Assembly (NCBI RefSeq): GCF_014154935.1
Contig: NZ_JACEHH010000060.1
Coordinates: forward strand, 1 to 55,807
Length of the DNA stretch: 55,807 nucleotides
Direction: 5' to 3'
Source of the DNA: Stieleria mannarensis
Lineage (GTDB): Bacteria > Planctomycetota > Planctomycetia > Pirellulales > Pirellulaceae
This document shows, one piece after another, positions 27,715 to 37,161 of this stretch; position 1 is the first letter of the stretch; the number at the start of each line of letters is the position of its first letter. Below the pieces are notes generated by a model. The model was not told where the DNA came from and made no database searches. It was given only the letters and a program-made list of their open reading frames with translations. The translations under genes were made by a program, and so were the position numbers.

Positions 27715-28050
27715 AATGGCCGGGCCGCGTTCGTTTGCCGGCCTGGCGGTGGTTCGTAGCGGGCTTGTGGCGGCGATGCCGTGTCTTTGGGCGGCGATGC
27801 CGTGTCTTGTGACGGCAACGCCTTGGGGGGCACCGCGTGGTCGCCGCGGTGGTCCGTTGCCGGGCCTAAAAATTTAACCGCCCGGAGCGGACTGTAGGGG
27901 TTGTATCGAGTGTTCCAATTCGGAAACTTCGTCAAATTCTATAATTCGGCCATCAAAACGTAATGACCGGGAGTGTTGAAACAGGGATTTTGCACAAGAA
28001 ACGCGCCTCCGGGCACCGTCTTGGCTTGCAAATCGGGTGTTTCCGTGCGG
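27715..28050. other. Gene-free spacer upstream of korA
   Basis: The 336-bp spacer has a 21-bp tandem repeat in two copies (27770-27787 and 27791-27808, GCGGCGATGCCGTGTCTT). On the minus strand TTATAGAAT-like AT-rich sequence at about 27935-27950 could hold the korA promoter. A 74-codon Pro-rich minus-strand frame (27711-27935) starts at TTG; evidence for it is weak. Confidence 0.35.
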
Positions 28051-29358
28051 TTAAACCGCGACACGCTGTCCGGGAGCGTATCGCACCTCCATCATCTCAA
28101 TTTTCTGGCGGGTCGCTTGAAGCACCTCAAAGGCGGCATCGCCGATCGTGAACGTGGCACCGGCCTCGGGGATTTCTCCCAGGTTGTTCAGCACCAGCCC
28201 GGCGATCGTTTCATAGTCGTCACTCTCGGGCAACGCCCAGTGCAGCCGGTCGTTCAGGTCGTCGATCATCACCCGTCCGCTGACGATCACCGTCGTATCG
28301 TCGACGATCTCGAATCGGGTTTCTTCGTCCTCGTCGGATTCGTCGACGATCTCGCCCACGATCTCCTCCAACGCATCCTCGATCGTCACCACTCCGGCGG
28401 TCTGCTGGAATTCGTCCAACACGATCGCCATGTGCGAACGGCTGTGCAAAAATTCTCGCAACAACGATTCGACGCTGCGATCCACCGGGACGGTCCAGGC
28501 ATGGCGCATGATCTCCCCCAGCGACCGCGACGGCAGGTTCCCGTCGGAAATCTCCGGCAGCAGATCCTTGACGTACAACACCCCGACCACCTTGTCCAAG
28601 GTCCCGTCATAAACCGGCAACCGCGTCCGGCCGGAATCGATCACCTGCTGCATCACCGCCGGCCAGGTGTCACCCAACTCGACCGCGTCGATGTCGCCAC
28701 GCACCGTCATGATGTGCCCGACCGTGTCGTCGCCCAGATCCATCACGTTTTGAATCATCTCGCGAATGCCGGGACCGAAGATGCCCTTGTTGGTCCCCGC
28801 GGCGATGATCGTTCGGATTTCATCTTCCAGCAATTCTTCGGATTCATCTTCGTTCTCGTCCTGTCCCGACAGCCGTCGGGTCAGCGCCGCGATCACTTCG
28901 CCGGGGATCGAGAACGGGTTCATCACCGACGTCAGCGAACGCCAAAACGGCCAGGTGTGGTACAGCACCGGCGCCGATGCGAAACGGGTGACCGCGGCCG
29001 GCAACCAAGCGTGGACGAACATCATCGAGAGCGTCGCCAACACGACCCACGCCACCAGCGGACCAACAAGGCCGGCCAACGCCAGCGAATCGCTGTCGTG
29101 CTTGGAGATCATCAACGCGGCCGTGCCCGCGATCAAAAACAACACCGTGCCGATCATCCGCAGGTATTCGCTGCTGCGAATCGCGGCGTCCTGATGCTCC
29201 AACACCGAACTGAATCGCTCGCGACGCTTCTTGACGCGGCAAAATGCTTCCAGGCTGCGGCCGGCAAAACAATCCAGCAATTCCGCGCCCAATCCGCCGA
29301 TGCTGCTGAGTAAAAATCCGGCGGCAGAAACCATCAGGTGGGGCCACACGTTCTCCAT
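28051..29358 (-). CDS. CNNM/CorC-family transporter (DUF21, CBS, CorC_HlyC)
   Basis: The N-terminal about 150 residues form the DUF21 membrane domain with about four hydrophobic segments. A CBS pair follows (DIDAVELG, SGRTRLPVYDG, GVLYVKDLL, RSHMAIVLDEF), then EDALEEIVGEIVDE and a C-terminal CorC_HlyC domain. The family is linked to magnesium and cobalt efflux. Length is 435 residues. The start codon overlaps the ybeY stop (TGATG), so translation is probably coupled. It is the last gene of the purA-uppS-cdsA-phoH-pgpH-ybeY operon. The same gene order (ybeY then a CorC protein) is common in bacteria, which supports the assignment. Confidence 0.9.
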   Translation of the reverse strand: MENVWPHLMVSAAGFLLSSIGGLGAELLDCFAGRSLEAFCRVKKRRERFSSVLEHQDAAIRSSEYLRMIGTVLFLIAGTAALMISKHDSDSLALAGLVGPLVAWVVLATLSMMFVHAWLPAAVTRFASAPVLYHTWPFWRSLTSVMNPFSIPGEVIAALTRRLSGQDENEDESEELLEDEIRTIIAAGTNKGIFGPGIREMIQNVMDLGDDTVGHIMTVRGDIDAVELGDTWPAVMQQVIDSGRTRLPVYDGTLDKVVGVLYVKDLLPEISDGNLPSRSLGEIMRHAWTVPVDRSVESLLREFLHSRSHMAIVLDEFQQTAGVVTIEDALEEIVGEIVDESDEDEETRFEIVDDTTVIVSGRVMIDDLNDRLHWALPESDDYETIAGLVLNNLGEIPEAGATFTIGDAAFEVLQATRQKIEMMEVRYAPGQRVAV

Positions 29359-30122
29359 CAGCTGTGCCCCTCGTGCTGCTCAGTGCCCTCGTGCTGCTCA
29401 GTGCCCTCGTGCTGCTCAGTGCCCTCGTGCGGCTCAGTGCCCTCGTGCGGCTCAGTGCCCTCGTGCTGCTCAGTGCCCTCGTGCTGCTCAGTGCCCTCGT
29501 GCGGTTCAGTGCCCTCGTGCTGAAGCGGTACTGAAATGCCCAGCCGCTTCAATGCCTGTCGTTCGGAGTGCCGCATCCTCGCGCGATCTTCGGCCCGGTG
29601 GTCCTCCATGCCGCCGATGTGCAGCACGCCGTGGATCACATACAGCAACACTTCGTTGGCCGTCGGCCAGCCCACGTCGGCGGCGTTCTGCTGAGCCGTT
29701 TCGACACTGGCGACCAATTCGCCTTCGATGTGTTTCGGGTCGTCCGAATAGGGAAAACTGATCACGTCGGTCGGGTAGTCATGCGATAAGTGCCTGACAT
29801 TGATTTGGTGGATCGTCGGGTCGTCGGTGATCCGCACGCCGATGTGTCCGCGATCAAACCCACGCAACGCCGCGGCGGCCTGAACCGCCTGCGCGATCCG
29901 GGCGTCGTTCAGCTCCAGTCGCTGCTGCCACTGGGCAACGCTGTCATCCCACAAGATGTCCACCGCGACGGCATCGGGCCAGGCGTCACCGTCACCGTGA
30001 CCGTGACCGAGGGAAGATTCGTTTGCGATTGCCCCTGAAGGCTCAGGATCCTCGCTTTCGGGGGCCGCCGGCGGACGATCCGGCTCCGGCTCAGGCTGGC
30101 TGTTGGCTGGGGTATTTGACAC
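29358..30122 (-). CDS. ybeY: Endoribonuclease YbeY with repetitive C-terminal tail
   Basis: YbeY trims 16S rRNA 3' ends and uses a zinc ion. The core includes VISFPYSDD, GELVASVE and the metal site HGVLHIGGMED-H. Compared with the usual HxxxHxxxxxH, the third histidine is one residue further, with Asp at the normal position, so Asp is probably the third ligand. The N-terminus has about 50 Pro/Glu-rich residues and overlaps pgpH by 32 bp. The C-terminus carries eight HEGTEQ or HEGTEP hexapeptides, an unusual His/Glu tail that may bind metal. The tail is tandem-repeat DNA and may vary between strains. Placement after phoH and pgpH is typical. Confidence 0.88.
   Translation of the reverse strand: MSNTPANSQPEPEPDRPPAAPESEDPEPSGAIANESSLGHGHGDGDAWPDAVAVDILWDDSVAQWQQRLELNDARIAQAVQAAAALRGFDRGHIGVRITDDPTIHQINVRHLSHDYPTDVISFPYSDDPKHIEGELVASVETAQQNAADVGWPTANEVLLYVIHGVLHIGGMEDHRAEDRARMRHSERQALKRLGISVPLQHEGTEPHEGTEQHEGTEQHEGTEPHEGTEPHEGTEQHEGTEQHEGTEQHEGHS
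29367..29522 (-). repeat. 18-bp coding minisatellite in the ybeY tail
   Basis: Eight copies of an 18-bp unit, seen on the plus strand as CCTCGTGCTGCTCAGTGC with single-base variants, encode HEGTE followed by P or Q. The array ends just before the stop codon. Confidence 0.92.
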
Positions 30123-32469
30123 GTGCGTGATAGATAGCGGTAAGGGACTTCACCAAACTCTTGCGGACCAGATTCAATTGCCGGAACGTCAATCCGCACT
30201 CGTCGAATTGACCATCGGCCATTTTCTTTTGCGCGATCTGATCGACCAGACTTTGAATCCGCGCCGGCGTCGGGTCGACCAAGGTTCGACTGGCACTTTC
30301 AACGGTGTCTGCCAACATCATCACGGCCGCTTCAAGCGTTTGGGGCTTCGGTCCAGGATAACGAAAATCCTTGTCGCTGACTTCCTTTTCGTTCGGATTG
30401 TCTTCGCTGCGTTTGGCGGCTTCGTTGAAAAAGTATTCGACCAGCGTCGTGCCGTGGTGCTGCATGATCAAGTCGATCAGGGGTTGCGGCAGATGGTGGT
30501 TGCGTGCCAAATCCGCGCCGTCTTTGACGTGGGCGATGATCACCAGCGTGCTCATCGCCGGTTGCAAGGAATCGTGTTGATTGACGCCGCTTTGGTTCTC
30601 GATGAAGTATTCCGGTTTGAACATCTTGCCGATGTCGTGGAAATAGGCCCCGACGCGGACCAGCAATCCGTTGGCCCCGATCGCATCGGCCGCCGCCTCG
30701 GCGATCGACGCCACGTTGATGCTGTGATTGTATGTCCCCGGGGCGCGCTGTGCCAAACGACGCAGCAGCGGGTGGCTGGCATCGCTCAAGCTCAACAGGC
30801 TCAAATCGGTTTGAACGCCGAACGCTTTTTCGATCAACGGCAACATCGGGGTCAGTGCCGCGGCCGAAATCACAATGAACGCGCCCGCCCGCAGTCCTTC
30901 TTGGGCCAGACCGGCAAGCACTTCCAGGAACGTGACCGTCGTCGGCGCCGACCGCTCCACACCGGTCGGGATCGTCGTCGTGTCGCCGGTGACGATGCCG
31001 ACCCCGACCACCGTCAAGAACGTGACCGCCGCGGCAACGCCGCCGACAAACAGCAAATGCCCTTGCGTCCGAATCCGGCCGGTCAACAGCGTCGACGTGG
31101 TGACGGCCGCCGCCAGCATCACCAGGTGCCCCAGGCTCTCGTGCAAGAACAGGGTCACGCTGATGATCGCCGCCGACATCAAGAGCAGCGATAAATCACG
31201 TCCATAAACGATCGCCGTGATGATCGATGCGATCACCAAGGGCGCCAGCTCGCTGCGGTACTTGTCGCTGGCGACCCAATAACTGATCCCGATCGTGCAA
31301 ACGAACAGGAACAACAACTTGGAAAGTTTGACTCGGTCGAACACCAATGAACGATCGTCGACAAACAAAATGTACGAACCGCACAACAGATAAAGTGCCG
31401 CGATCATGCCTCCGTATGCCGCCACGCGGGCGATCCGGTCGATCGGGCCGCGATAATTGGTCCACTCGCGATGCTCCATCTGCAACAGTCGCAGCTCGTT
31501 TTCATCCAACGGTTCGCCGGCGTCGGCCAATTCCGATTGACCGGCATAGAACTTTTTCATCACCGGCGGAACACTGGCAGCGATCTCCGCCCGCGCCTTG
31601 CCGCTGGCCTCGTCGTCATACGACAGCGTTTCATATTCAGGCAACCGCGCATCGATCCAATTGCTGACCAACTGTGCGACCAGGCGATGTTGATCGTTTT
31701 CCACCTGGCTACCAAACATCGACCGAAACTCGTCGGCCAGCATCGATTCCACCTTGGGTTTCATCAATGCGATTTGAACGTCATCGACGGTCACTTCCAC
31801 CGCATCGGACGGCTCGGTCGAATAGACGCGGATGAATCGTTGGCTGCCCTGTTCGGCTTGGTGCTTGATCGCTTGCAGCAATCCGTTGTCGAACACATCC
31901 TTTTGCAAGTTCTTGATCGCGGTGTCCAGTTTTTCCAACTCCGGATCATTGGCAAACACCAGCTTCATCGCGGCGAATTGCTGGTCGGCCGATGGTCGAT
32001 CCGCGGTCGCCGATTCCGGCGTCACGGTCGAAACCGCCACAAACTCTTCGAACGCCTTGCGTTCTTCGTCGTTCATTTGCTTCAGCGACTGGGCGTCCAG
32101 AATCACGAACAATCGATTCTTCAGCCGTGCCCGCAACTGTTCCAACGGCGCTTTCCAGTTCCGATAGTAGACCGGAACTTCACGCACCTTTTGCAGCCGC
32201 AACGCCTCGGTCTCGATCTGGTTCTCGACCTCAAAATTGACGCGGGCGATGATGTCGCGTTCGGGAATCATGCCGGTGCGATAGGCGAACCGGGGTTCCC
32301 AGGTTTTACAGACCACCAACAACGCGACCGCCGCGGAGAACCCGATCAAAATGCGCACGGCCCAATCGGCTTTGTCACTGTCGATCCACCATTGAACCAT
32401 CTTCGGCTTGGGAATCCCAAGCGATTCAATGCGTTCCTGACGCGTTCGAGTCTTGCTTTGGCCGTTCAT
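30091..32469 (-). CDS. pgpH: 7TM-HD phosphohydrolase, PgpH-like
   Basis: A cytoplasmic N-terminus and one helix (ILIGFSAAVALLVVCKTW) lead to a large exported domain (about residues 65-330). Seven hydrophobic segments follow, then a cytoplasmic HD domain with YNHSINVA, the metal site AYFHDIGK, and HHGTTLVEYFF near the C-terminus. This is the 7TM-7TMR-HDED plus HD architecture of PgpH, a c-di-AMP phosphodiesterase. Length is 792 residues. The gene sits between phoH and ybeY as in many bacteria and its 3' end overlaps ybeY. The nucleotide it degrades here is inferred from the family; no c-di-AMP cyclase is visible in the window. Confidence 0.9.
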   Translation of the reverse strand: MNGQSKTRTRQERIESLGIPKPKMVQWWIDSDKADWAVRILIGFSAAVALLVVCKTWEPRFAYRTGMIPERDIIARVNFEVENQIETEALRLQKVREVPVYYRNWKAPLEQLRARLKNRLFVILDAQSLKQMNDEERKAFEEFVAVSTVTPESATADRPSADQQFAAMKLVFANDPELEKLDTAIKNLQKDVFDNGLLQAIKHQAEQGSQRFIRVYSTEPSDAVEVTVDDVQIALMKPKVESMLADEFRSMFGSQVENDQHRLVAQLVSNWIDARLPEYETLSYDDEASGKARAEIAASVPPVMKKFYAGQSELADAGEPLDENELRLLQMEHREWTNYRGPIDRIARVAAYGGMIAALYLLCGSYILFVDDRSLVFDRVKLSKLLFLFVCTIGISYWVASDKYRSELAPLVIASIITAIVYGRDLSLLLMSAAIISVTLFLHESLGHLVMLAAAVTTSTLLTGRIRTQGHLLFVGGVAAAVTFLTVVGVGIVTGDTTTIPTGVERSAPTTVTFLEVLAGLAQEGLRAGAFIVISAAALTPMLPLIEKAFGVQTDLSLLSLSDASHPLLRRLAQRAPGTYNHSINVASIAEAAADAIGANGLLVRVGAYFHDIGKMFKPEYFIENQSGVNQHDSLQPAMSTLVIIAHVKDGADLARNHHLPQPLIDLIMQHHGTTLVEYFFNEAAKRSEDNPNEKEVSDKDFRYPGPKPQTLEAAVMMLADTVESASRTLVDPTPARIQSLVDQIAQKKMADGQFDECGLTFRQLNLVRKSLVKSLTAIYHARVKYPSQQPA

Positions 32470-32501
32470 CTCAGCGGATCCGATTCCTCTCCAGTGGGAC
32501 T

Positions 32502-33551
32502 CTATCGATCCAGTGTTTCCTCGCCGCCGCTTCGCCCCGACAAATCACCCCCGATCACACGAACCCCACTGCGCCGCGAACGTGGCGTGGCGCCGGTGTT
32601 CTCCGTCTCTTCATAGGCCTCGACGATTCGCTGCACCAGACGGTGCCGCACGATGTCCTCGCCGGTCAATCGGATCATTCCGATCGCCTTGATCCGGTGC
32701 AGTCGACGGATCGCGTCTTTCAGGCCGCTGGTCACCCCGCGGGGCAGGTCCAACTGTGTCGCGTCCCCGCTGACCACCATTTTGCTGCGTTCCCCCATCC
32801 GCGTGAGAAACATTTTCATCTGCGCGATCGTCGTGTTCTGTGCTTCATCCAAAATGATGAAGGCATCGTTCAGAGTCCGCCCACGCATGTACGCCAGCGG
32901 AATCACCTCAATGACTTCCTGCTCCATTAACTCACGCGCCTGGTCATAGTCAACCATTTCCCCGAGCGCGTCCAACAACGGCCGCAGATACGGGTTCAGT
33001 TTCGCGCGCAGGTCGCCGGGCAGAAACCCCAGACTCTCGCCGGCCTCGACGGCGGGCCGGACAAGCACGATTTTGCGAATCTGGCCTGCTTTGAGCGCCT
33101 CGACCGCCGTCGCCACCGCCAAATACGTTTTCCCGCAGCCGGCCGGGCCGGTCGCGAACGTCAAATCGAACTCGCGGATCGCGTCGACGTACTTCGCCTG
33201 ACCCTCGGTCCGCGGGCGGATTCGTCGTCCGGCATGCTGAATCGCGATGTCTTCGCCGCCGGACACCTTTAATTTGGCCTTTGCCTCGACGCTGGCACCC
33301 TCCTCGACGGCCGCCGTTTCGACGTCCTCACCGCCGATCGCCCCCCGTTTTTGGACTTGGTGCAACAGCTTTTCCAGCGTCCGCATCGCCCCGGAAACGC
33401 CTTCGTCCTCGCCCGCGATCCTCACACGCCCATTTCGATGCGTGATCGTGACATCGAACAACTGCCGCAGTTTTCGTAAATGTTGATCTCTCGGGCCGAA
33501 AAGCTGCAACAACTCGTCGGGCGCACTGACCGTTAATGTGGCTTCAGTCAT
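32502..33551 (-). CDS. phoH: PhoH-family ATPase
   Basis: A KH-like N-terminal region (residues 1-80) is followed by the PhoH ATPase with Walker A GPAGCGKTYLA and Walker B FIILDEAQN. Downstream blocks TRMGERSKMVVSGDATQLDL are typical. Length is 349 residues. PhoH-like proteins are predicted RNA-related NTPases linked to YbeY, and the two genes are in one operon here, separated by pgpH. The pgpH start lies 33 bp downstream. The start ATG gives a normal N-terminus (MTEATLTVSA). Confidence 0.95.
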   Translation of the reverse strand: MTEATLTVSAPDELLQLFGPRDQHLRKLRQLFDVTITHRNGRVRIAGEDEGVSGAMRTLEKLLHQVQKRGAIGGEDVETAAVEEGASVEAKAKLKVSGGEDIAIQHAGRRIRPRTEGQAKYVDAIREFDLTFATGPAGCGKTYLAVATAVEALKAGQIRKIVLVRPAVEAGESLGFLPGDLRAKLNPYLRPLLDALGEMVDYDQARELMEQEVIEVIPLAYMRGRTLNDAFIILDEAQNTTIAQMKMFLTRMGERSKMVVSGDATQLDLPRGVTSGLKDAIRRLHRIKAIGMIRLTGEDIVRHRLVQRIVEAYEETENTGATPRSRRSGVRVIGGDLSGRSGGEETLDR

Positions 33552-33681
33552 TCGGAATTGGCCGACCCCTCGGCCAGATTTTTGGAATGATCCCGCCCGG
33601 CATTGCCTGCCGGCGGACTCGCGTCCGGGATCACGGAAGATTCAATCAATCGTATCGACTTCGCCGCAGGAAGACACCGCA

Positions 33682-34728
33682 TTATGGGCCACCAACACCC
33701 GTGGCGAAGCAGAAAAATGCCGGCACGCTGGAGGCAACCAGGGAGTCGGTGACGTCCCAAACGCCCCCCAGTCCGGGGAGCAGGTTGCCGCTGTCCTTGA
33801 CCCCCAAATCCCGCTTAAACAAGGATTCGGCCAAGTCGCCGACCATGCCGCAGATCGCCAGCACCGGCCCCAGCACGAGTGCTCCGACCCAGGGTTGGGC
33901 CAAAAGTGCGGATAATCCAGTTTTGACGACCGTTTCACTCATCGCCGTCGTAACGTCTGCCGATCCGTCGGCGGCCCCCGCAACAGCCTGGGACGCCGAA
34001 GGATCCAGCAAGGCCGGAAACAGGTACGCGAGCGCCAAATAGGCGACCAGCGTGGACGCCAAAACGCCGCCGATCGCTCCCTCGACCGTTTTCCCCGGCG
34101 ACAGCCGGGGAATCAATTTATGCCGCCCCAGTGCCCGGCCCGAAAAATAGGCTCCCGCGTCGGCCACTTTGGTGACCAGGATCGTCGTGATCAGTGCGGC
34201 CAGCCCGAATCGGCCCGCGGTCGTCTCGGCGTGCAACCCGCGAAGTGCGATCAGCATCGCCATCGGCACCCCGACATACACCGAGACGAACACCGCCATC
34301 GAGGTTCGCCGCACCGCTTGCCCCGGGGCTGCCCTAGCCGATGTTTCCCCGGATGCCCCGTAATCTCGCATCTCGGCGATCAAGCTCAAAAAAACCGCCG
34401 CCGCCGCCGCCAGCACCCCCCAGCCCAACCGGCCGACAGGGCAGTCCTGCGGATAAACGCTGCCACCAATCGCCCACAGAAACGGGGTCGCCGCGGACGA
34501 AGCGACCAGGGTCGCGCCGGCCACCGCCACGCCCAACCGAATCGGCTGGTTGCCCGCTCGCGCCATCACCGCGATTTCCCACGCCGTGCCGATTGCAAAG
34601 AACAGCAGCAACGGCAACAGCCAAACGCCATCGGCTCCAGGAACGCGGACAAAATAGTCGAGTGCGAGCAGGCCAAGAACGATTGCAATCAAGACCGCGC
34701 TGGTTCTCAAACGATCACGCAGCATCAA
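33682..34728 (-). CDS. cdsA: Phosphatidate cytidylyltransferase
   Basis: CdsA makes CDP-diacylglycerol from phosphatidate and CTP in the membrane. About eight hydrophobic segments are visible and the signature ESLFKRDLGVKDSGNLLPG is intact. The last part of the signature reads GLGGVWDVTDS where many CdsA proteins have GHGGILDRFDS, so the usual His and Arg are replaced by Leu and Val. Length is 348 residues. The ATG overlaps the uppS stop by 4 bp (ATGA), indicating translational coupling. A Ser/Ala/Gly-rich insertion near residue 250 is not in short homologues. Confidence 0.93.
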   Translation of the reverse strand: MMLRDRLRTSAVLIAIVLGLLALDYFVRVPGADGVWLLPLLLFFAIGTAWEIAVMARAGNQPIRLGVAVAGATLVASSAATPFLWAIGGSVYPQDCPVGRLGWGVLAAAAAVFLSLIAEMRDYGASGETSARAAPGQAVRRTSMAVFVSVYVGVPMAMLIALRGLHAETTAGRFGLAALITTILVTKVADAGAYFSGRALGRHKLIPRLSPGKTVEGAIGGVLASTLVAYLALAYLFPALLDPSASQAVAGAADGSADVTTAMSETVVKTGLSALLAQPWVGALVLGPVLAICGMVGDLAESLFKRDLGVKDSGNLLPGLGGVWDVTDSLVASSVPAFFCFATGVGGP

Positions 34729-35534
34729 CTCTCACCGAACGTTGGTTGGACCGGCTGGCCGGAGAGCCCTCCGAACCGCCGGTCTCTGGATGCAAAACTC
34801 TCCAACGCCACATTGAATTCGTCGCGGTTGAAATCCGGCCAACAGGTTTGCGTGACCCACAATTCGGCATAGCTGAGCTGCCACAACAAGAAGTTGCTGA
34901 CCCGCATTTCGCCTCCCGTGCGGATCATCAAATCGACGTCCGGCAATCCCGCCGTGTACAGCCGGCGATTGATCGCTTCCTCGTCGATCGAATCCATTTC
35001 CAACCGCCCGGCTTGAACGTCGCTGCAGATCGATCGCGCCGCCATCGCAATCTCATCGCGTCCGCCGTAGTCGATCGCCAAAACCAATTGCGTGCCCGGA
35101 TTGTCCGCCGACACGTCGATGGTCTTGTCCATCTCCTTCAAAACGCTCGCGGGCAATCGATCGCGACGCCCGATCACCTTCAGCCGCAAGCCCTGCTTCA
35201 TGATCAAGTCGCGTTCTTCGACCAGATACTGCTCCAGCAACTGCATCAGGAAGTCGAGTTCCGCTTTGGGGCGTTTCCAGTTTTCACTGGAAAGACAGTA
35301 CAACGTGACCGCTTCGATCCCGAGTTCGGTGCAGGTCTCGCTGACCATCCTGACCGAATCGACGCCGCGACGGTGGCCTTCGATTCGTGGCATGCCGCGC
35401 GACTGCGCCCAGCGTCCGTTGCCGTCCATGATGATCGCCACATGATCCGGCAAACGCTCGTTTCCTGGCGCCGGTACCACGGCACCGTCGACCTTGCCGT
35501 GCATGGTGTTTGAGTCGGGACTCTCTGCGTTCAT
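34725..35534 (-). CDS. uppS: Isoprenyl transferase (undecaprenyl diphosphate synthase)
   Basis: UppS condenses isopentenyl diphosphate onto farnesyl diphosphate to give the lipid carrier for wall and polysaccharide synthesis. The cis-prenyltransferase motifs are present: HVAIIMDGNGRWA with the catalytic Asp (about residue 37), LYCLSSENWKRP, and DLMIRTGGEMRVSNFLLWQ. Length is 269 residues, with a slightly long N-terminus. It begins 7 bp after purA ends and overlaps cdsA by 4 bp, so all three are likely co-transcribed. Confidence 0.96.
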   Translation of the reverse strand: MNAESPDSNTMHGKVDGAVVPAPGNERLPDHVAIIMDGNGRWAQSRGMPRIEGHRRGVDSVRMVSETCTELGIEAVTLYCLSSENWKRPKAELDFLMQLLEQYLVEERDLIMKQGLRLKVIGRRDRLPASVLKEMDKTIDVSADNPGTQLVLAIDYGGRDEIAMAARSICSDVQAGRLEMDSIDEEAINRRLYTAGLPDVDLMIRTGGEMRVSNFLLWQLSYAELWVTQTCWPDFNRDEFNVALESFASRDRRFGGLSGQPVQPTFGES

Positions 35535-35541
35535 CGATCGC

Positions 35542-36870
35542 TCACGCTCCGACCGGTTGCAAATTCAACTCGTCGGATTGTTTCGTGAAAATGGTTTGGG
35601 CACGGTCCGGACCGACCGACAGCACGCCGACGGGGATTCCGACCAGGGCTTCGATCCGTCGCACGTACGCCAACGCCCCCTCGGGGAAATCCTCTTCGCG
35701 GCGGACGTCATCGACCGGTTGCTTCCACCCCGGGATGGTTTCATAGATCGGCTTGCAACGACGCAACTGGTCGGCGTGCCCGGGGAAACGAGTGATCCGC
35801 TGGCCGTCCAGCTCATAGGCGACACAAATCTTCAGCTCGTCCAGATGCGCCAACACGTCCATCATCATCAACGCCAGCCGCGTCACGCCGCTCAATCGCG
35901 CCGTGTAGCGAACGGCAACCGCGTCGAACCAGCCACAACGTCGCGGCCGACCGGTCGTCGTTCCGAATTCATTGCCCAGCTTTCGAATTTTGTCGCCCGT
36001 CTCGTCTTCCAGTTCCGTCACGAATGGACCGCCACCGACCCGCGTGCTGTAAGCCTTGCAAACGCCCAGCACCGTGTTGATCCAACGTGGCGGCACCCCG
36101 GCACCGGCACAGACGCCCACGCCGCTGCTGTTGCTGCTGGTAACGAACGGGTAGGTGCCGTGATCGATGTCCAACAGCGCCCCCTGGGCACCTTCGAACA
36201 ACATCCGCTTGTCCTGTTCGGCGGCGTCCAGCAACGTGTCGGTCGTGTCGGCGATCATGCCTTCCAAACGATTCGCCCACCGCGTCGCCTGGGCGATGAC
36301 CTTGTCGGCGGCGATCGATTCAAGCTCCTCCTCGGAAGCCCCCATGTTGCGCAAGATCGCCAGCTTCTGTTCGGCAACCGTCCGAATCCGCTCGTCACGG
36401 TCGGCCTGCACCAAGTCCGTCATGCGGATCGCGTGGGTGCGTCCGACCTTGTCGCGATAACACGGGCCGATCCCACGATTGGTGGTCCCGATCGATTCGC
36501 CACGCAACGCCGTCGCGTTGATCTGCCGGTCTTCGGCGATGTGCCACGGCATCACCAGGTGCGCCCGCTCGCTGATTTGCAAGTTTTCGTTGCAATCGAC
36601 CCCTCGGGGGGCCAGCCCATCCATCTCGGCGATCATCGTTTCGGGATTGATCACCACTCCGGGCGTGATCAAGTTCTTGACCCCGCGATGCAGAATTCCG
36701 CTGGGAATGTGGTGCAATTTATAGACCTGGTCGCCGACGACCACCGTGTGGCCGGCGTTCGCACCGCCTTGATAGCGGACGACCATATCGAATTGTGAAG
36801 CCAGCAAATCAACCAATTTGCCTTTTGCTTCATCACCCCACTGCAAACCAATGACGCAAGTTCCCGACAC
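35542..36870 (-). CDS. purA: Adenylosuccinate synthetase
   Basis: PurA joins aspartate to IMP using GTP, the first committed step to AMP. The phosphate loop reads QWGDEAKGK near residue 10 and the downstream [24 protein letters not shown] and [11 protein letters not shown] motifs match the family. The loop has Ala where most bacteria have Gly (GDEGKGK). I place the start at GTG 36870 because GGAG lies 8 nt upstream; this gives 442 residues, a normal length, whereas the longer frame adds 31 unrelated residues. It is the first gene of the operon that includes uppS and cdsA. Confidence 0.95.
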   Translation of the reverse strand: MSGTCVIGLQWGDEAKGKLVDLLASQFDMVVRYQGGANAGHTVVVGDQVYKLHHIPSGILHRGVKNLITPGVVINPETMIAEMDGLAPRGVDCNENLQISERAHLVMPWHIAEDRQINATALRGESIGTTNRGIGPCYRDKVGRTHAIRMTDLVQADRDERIRTVAEQKLAILRNMGASEEELESIAADKVIAQATRWANRLEGMIADTTDTLLDAAEQDKRMLFEGAQGALLDIDHGTYPFVTSSNSSGVGVCAGAGVPPRWINTVLGVCKAYSTRVGGGPFVTELEDETGDKIRKLGNEFGTTTGRPRRCGWFDAVAVRYTARLSGVTRLALMMMDVLAHLDELKICVAYELDGQRITRFPGHADQLRRCKPIYETIPGWKQPVDDVRREEDFPEGALAYVRRIEALVGIPVGVLSVGPDRAQTIFTKQSDELNLQPVGA

Positions 36871-36961
36871 CAGAATCACTCCGGAAAAATTGATGAGGCC
36901 GGGAAGGTGCTCGTGCCCCGGCGCAGAATCCCAGAGCCTAAGCCCGATCACCCCAAATGGC

Positions 36962-37060
36962 AACGGGAGGGGAGTTGGGAGTTGGGAGTTGGGGGATGGG
37001 GGTTGGGAGGGGGATTATCGGATCGCTCCTGAAACCTGAAACCTGAAACCTGAAACCCAC
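36962..37060. repeat. Low-complexity tandem repeats between purA and cysD
   Basis: The spacer upstream of both divergent genes has a G-rich run of GGGAGTT units (36969-37010) and four GAAACCT units (about 37031-37058). It probably separates the two promoters and shows no gene. Confidence 0.6.
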
Positions 37061-37161
37061 TCTGAAAATCCGCACGCGGCATCTATACTGCCCCGCACTC
37101 CCCTGGCCGAGCGAACCTTGGCGGTCACTTACGTTTGATTCTCCACCCTTACGGCGTCCTG

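Noticed and set aside
27711..27935. 74-codon Pro-rich minus-strand frame before korA
   Set aside because: It has a TTG start, no ribosome-binding site or family match, though its stop overlaps the korA ATG by 4 bp.
31471..32616. Plus-strand open frame antisense to pgpH (381 codons)
   Set aside because: The pgpH frame carries HD and membrane features; the antisense product is Gln/Arg/His-rich shadow sequence.
35494..36798. Plus-strand open frame antisense to purA (434 codons)
   Set aside because: It mirrors purA and shows no recognisable motif.
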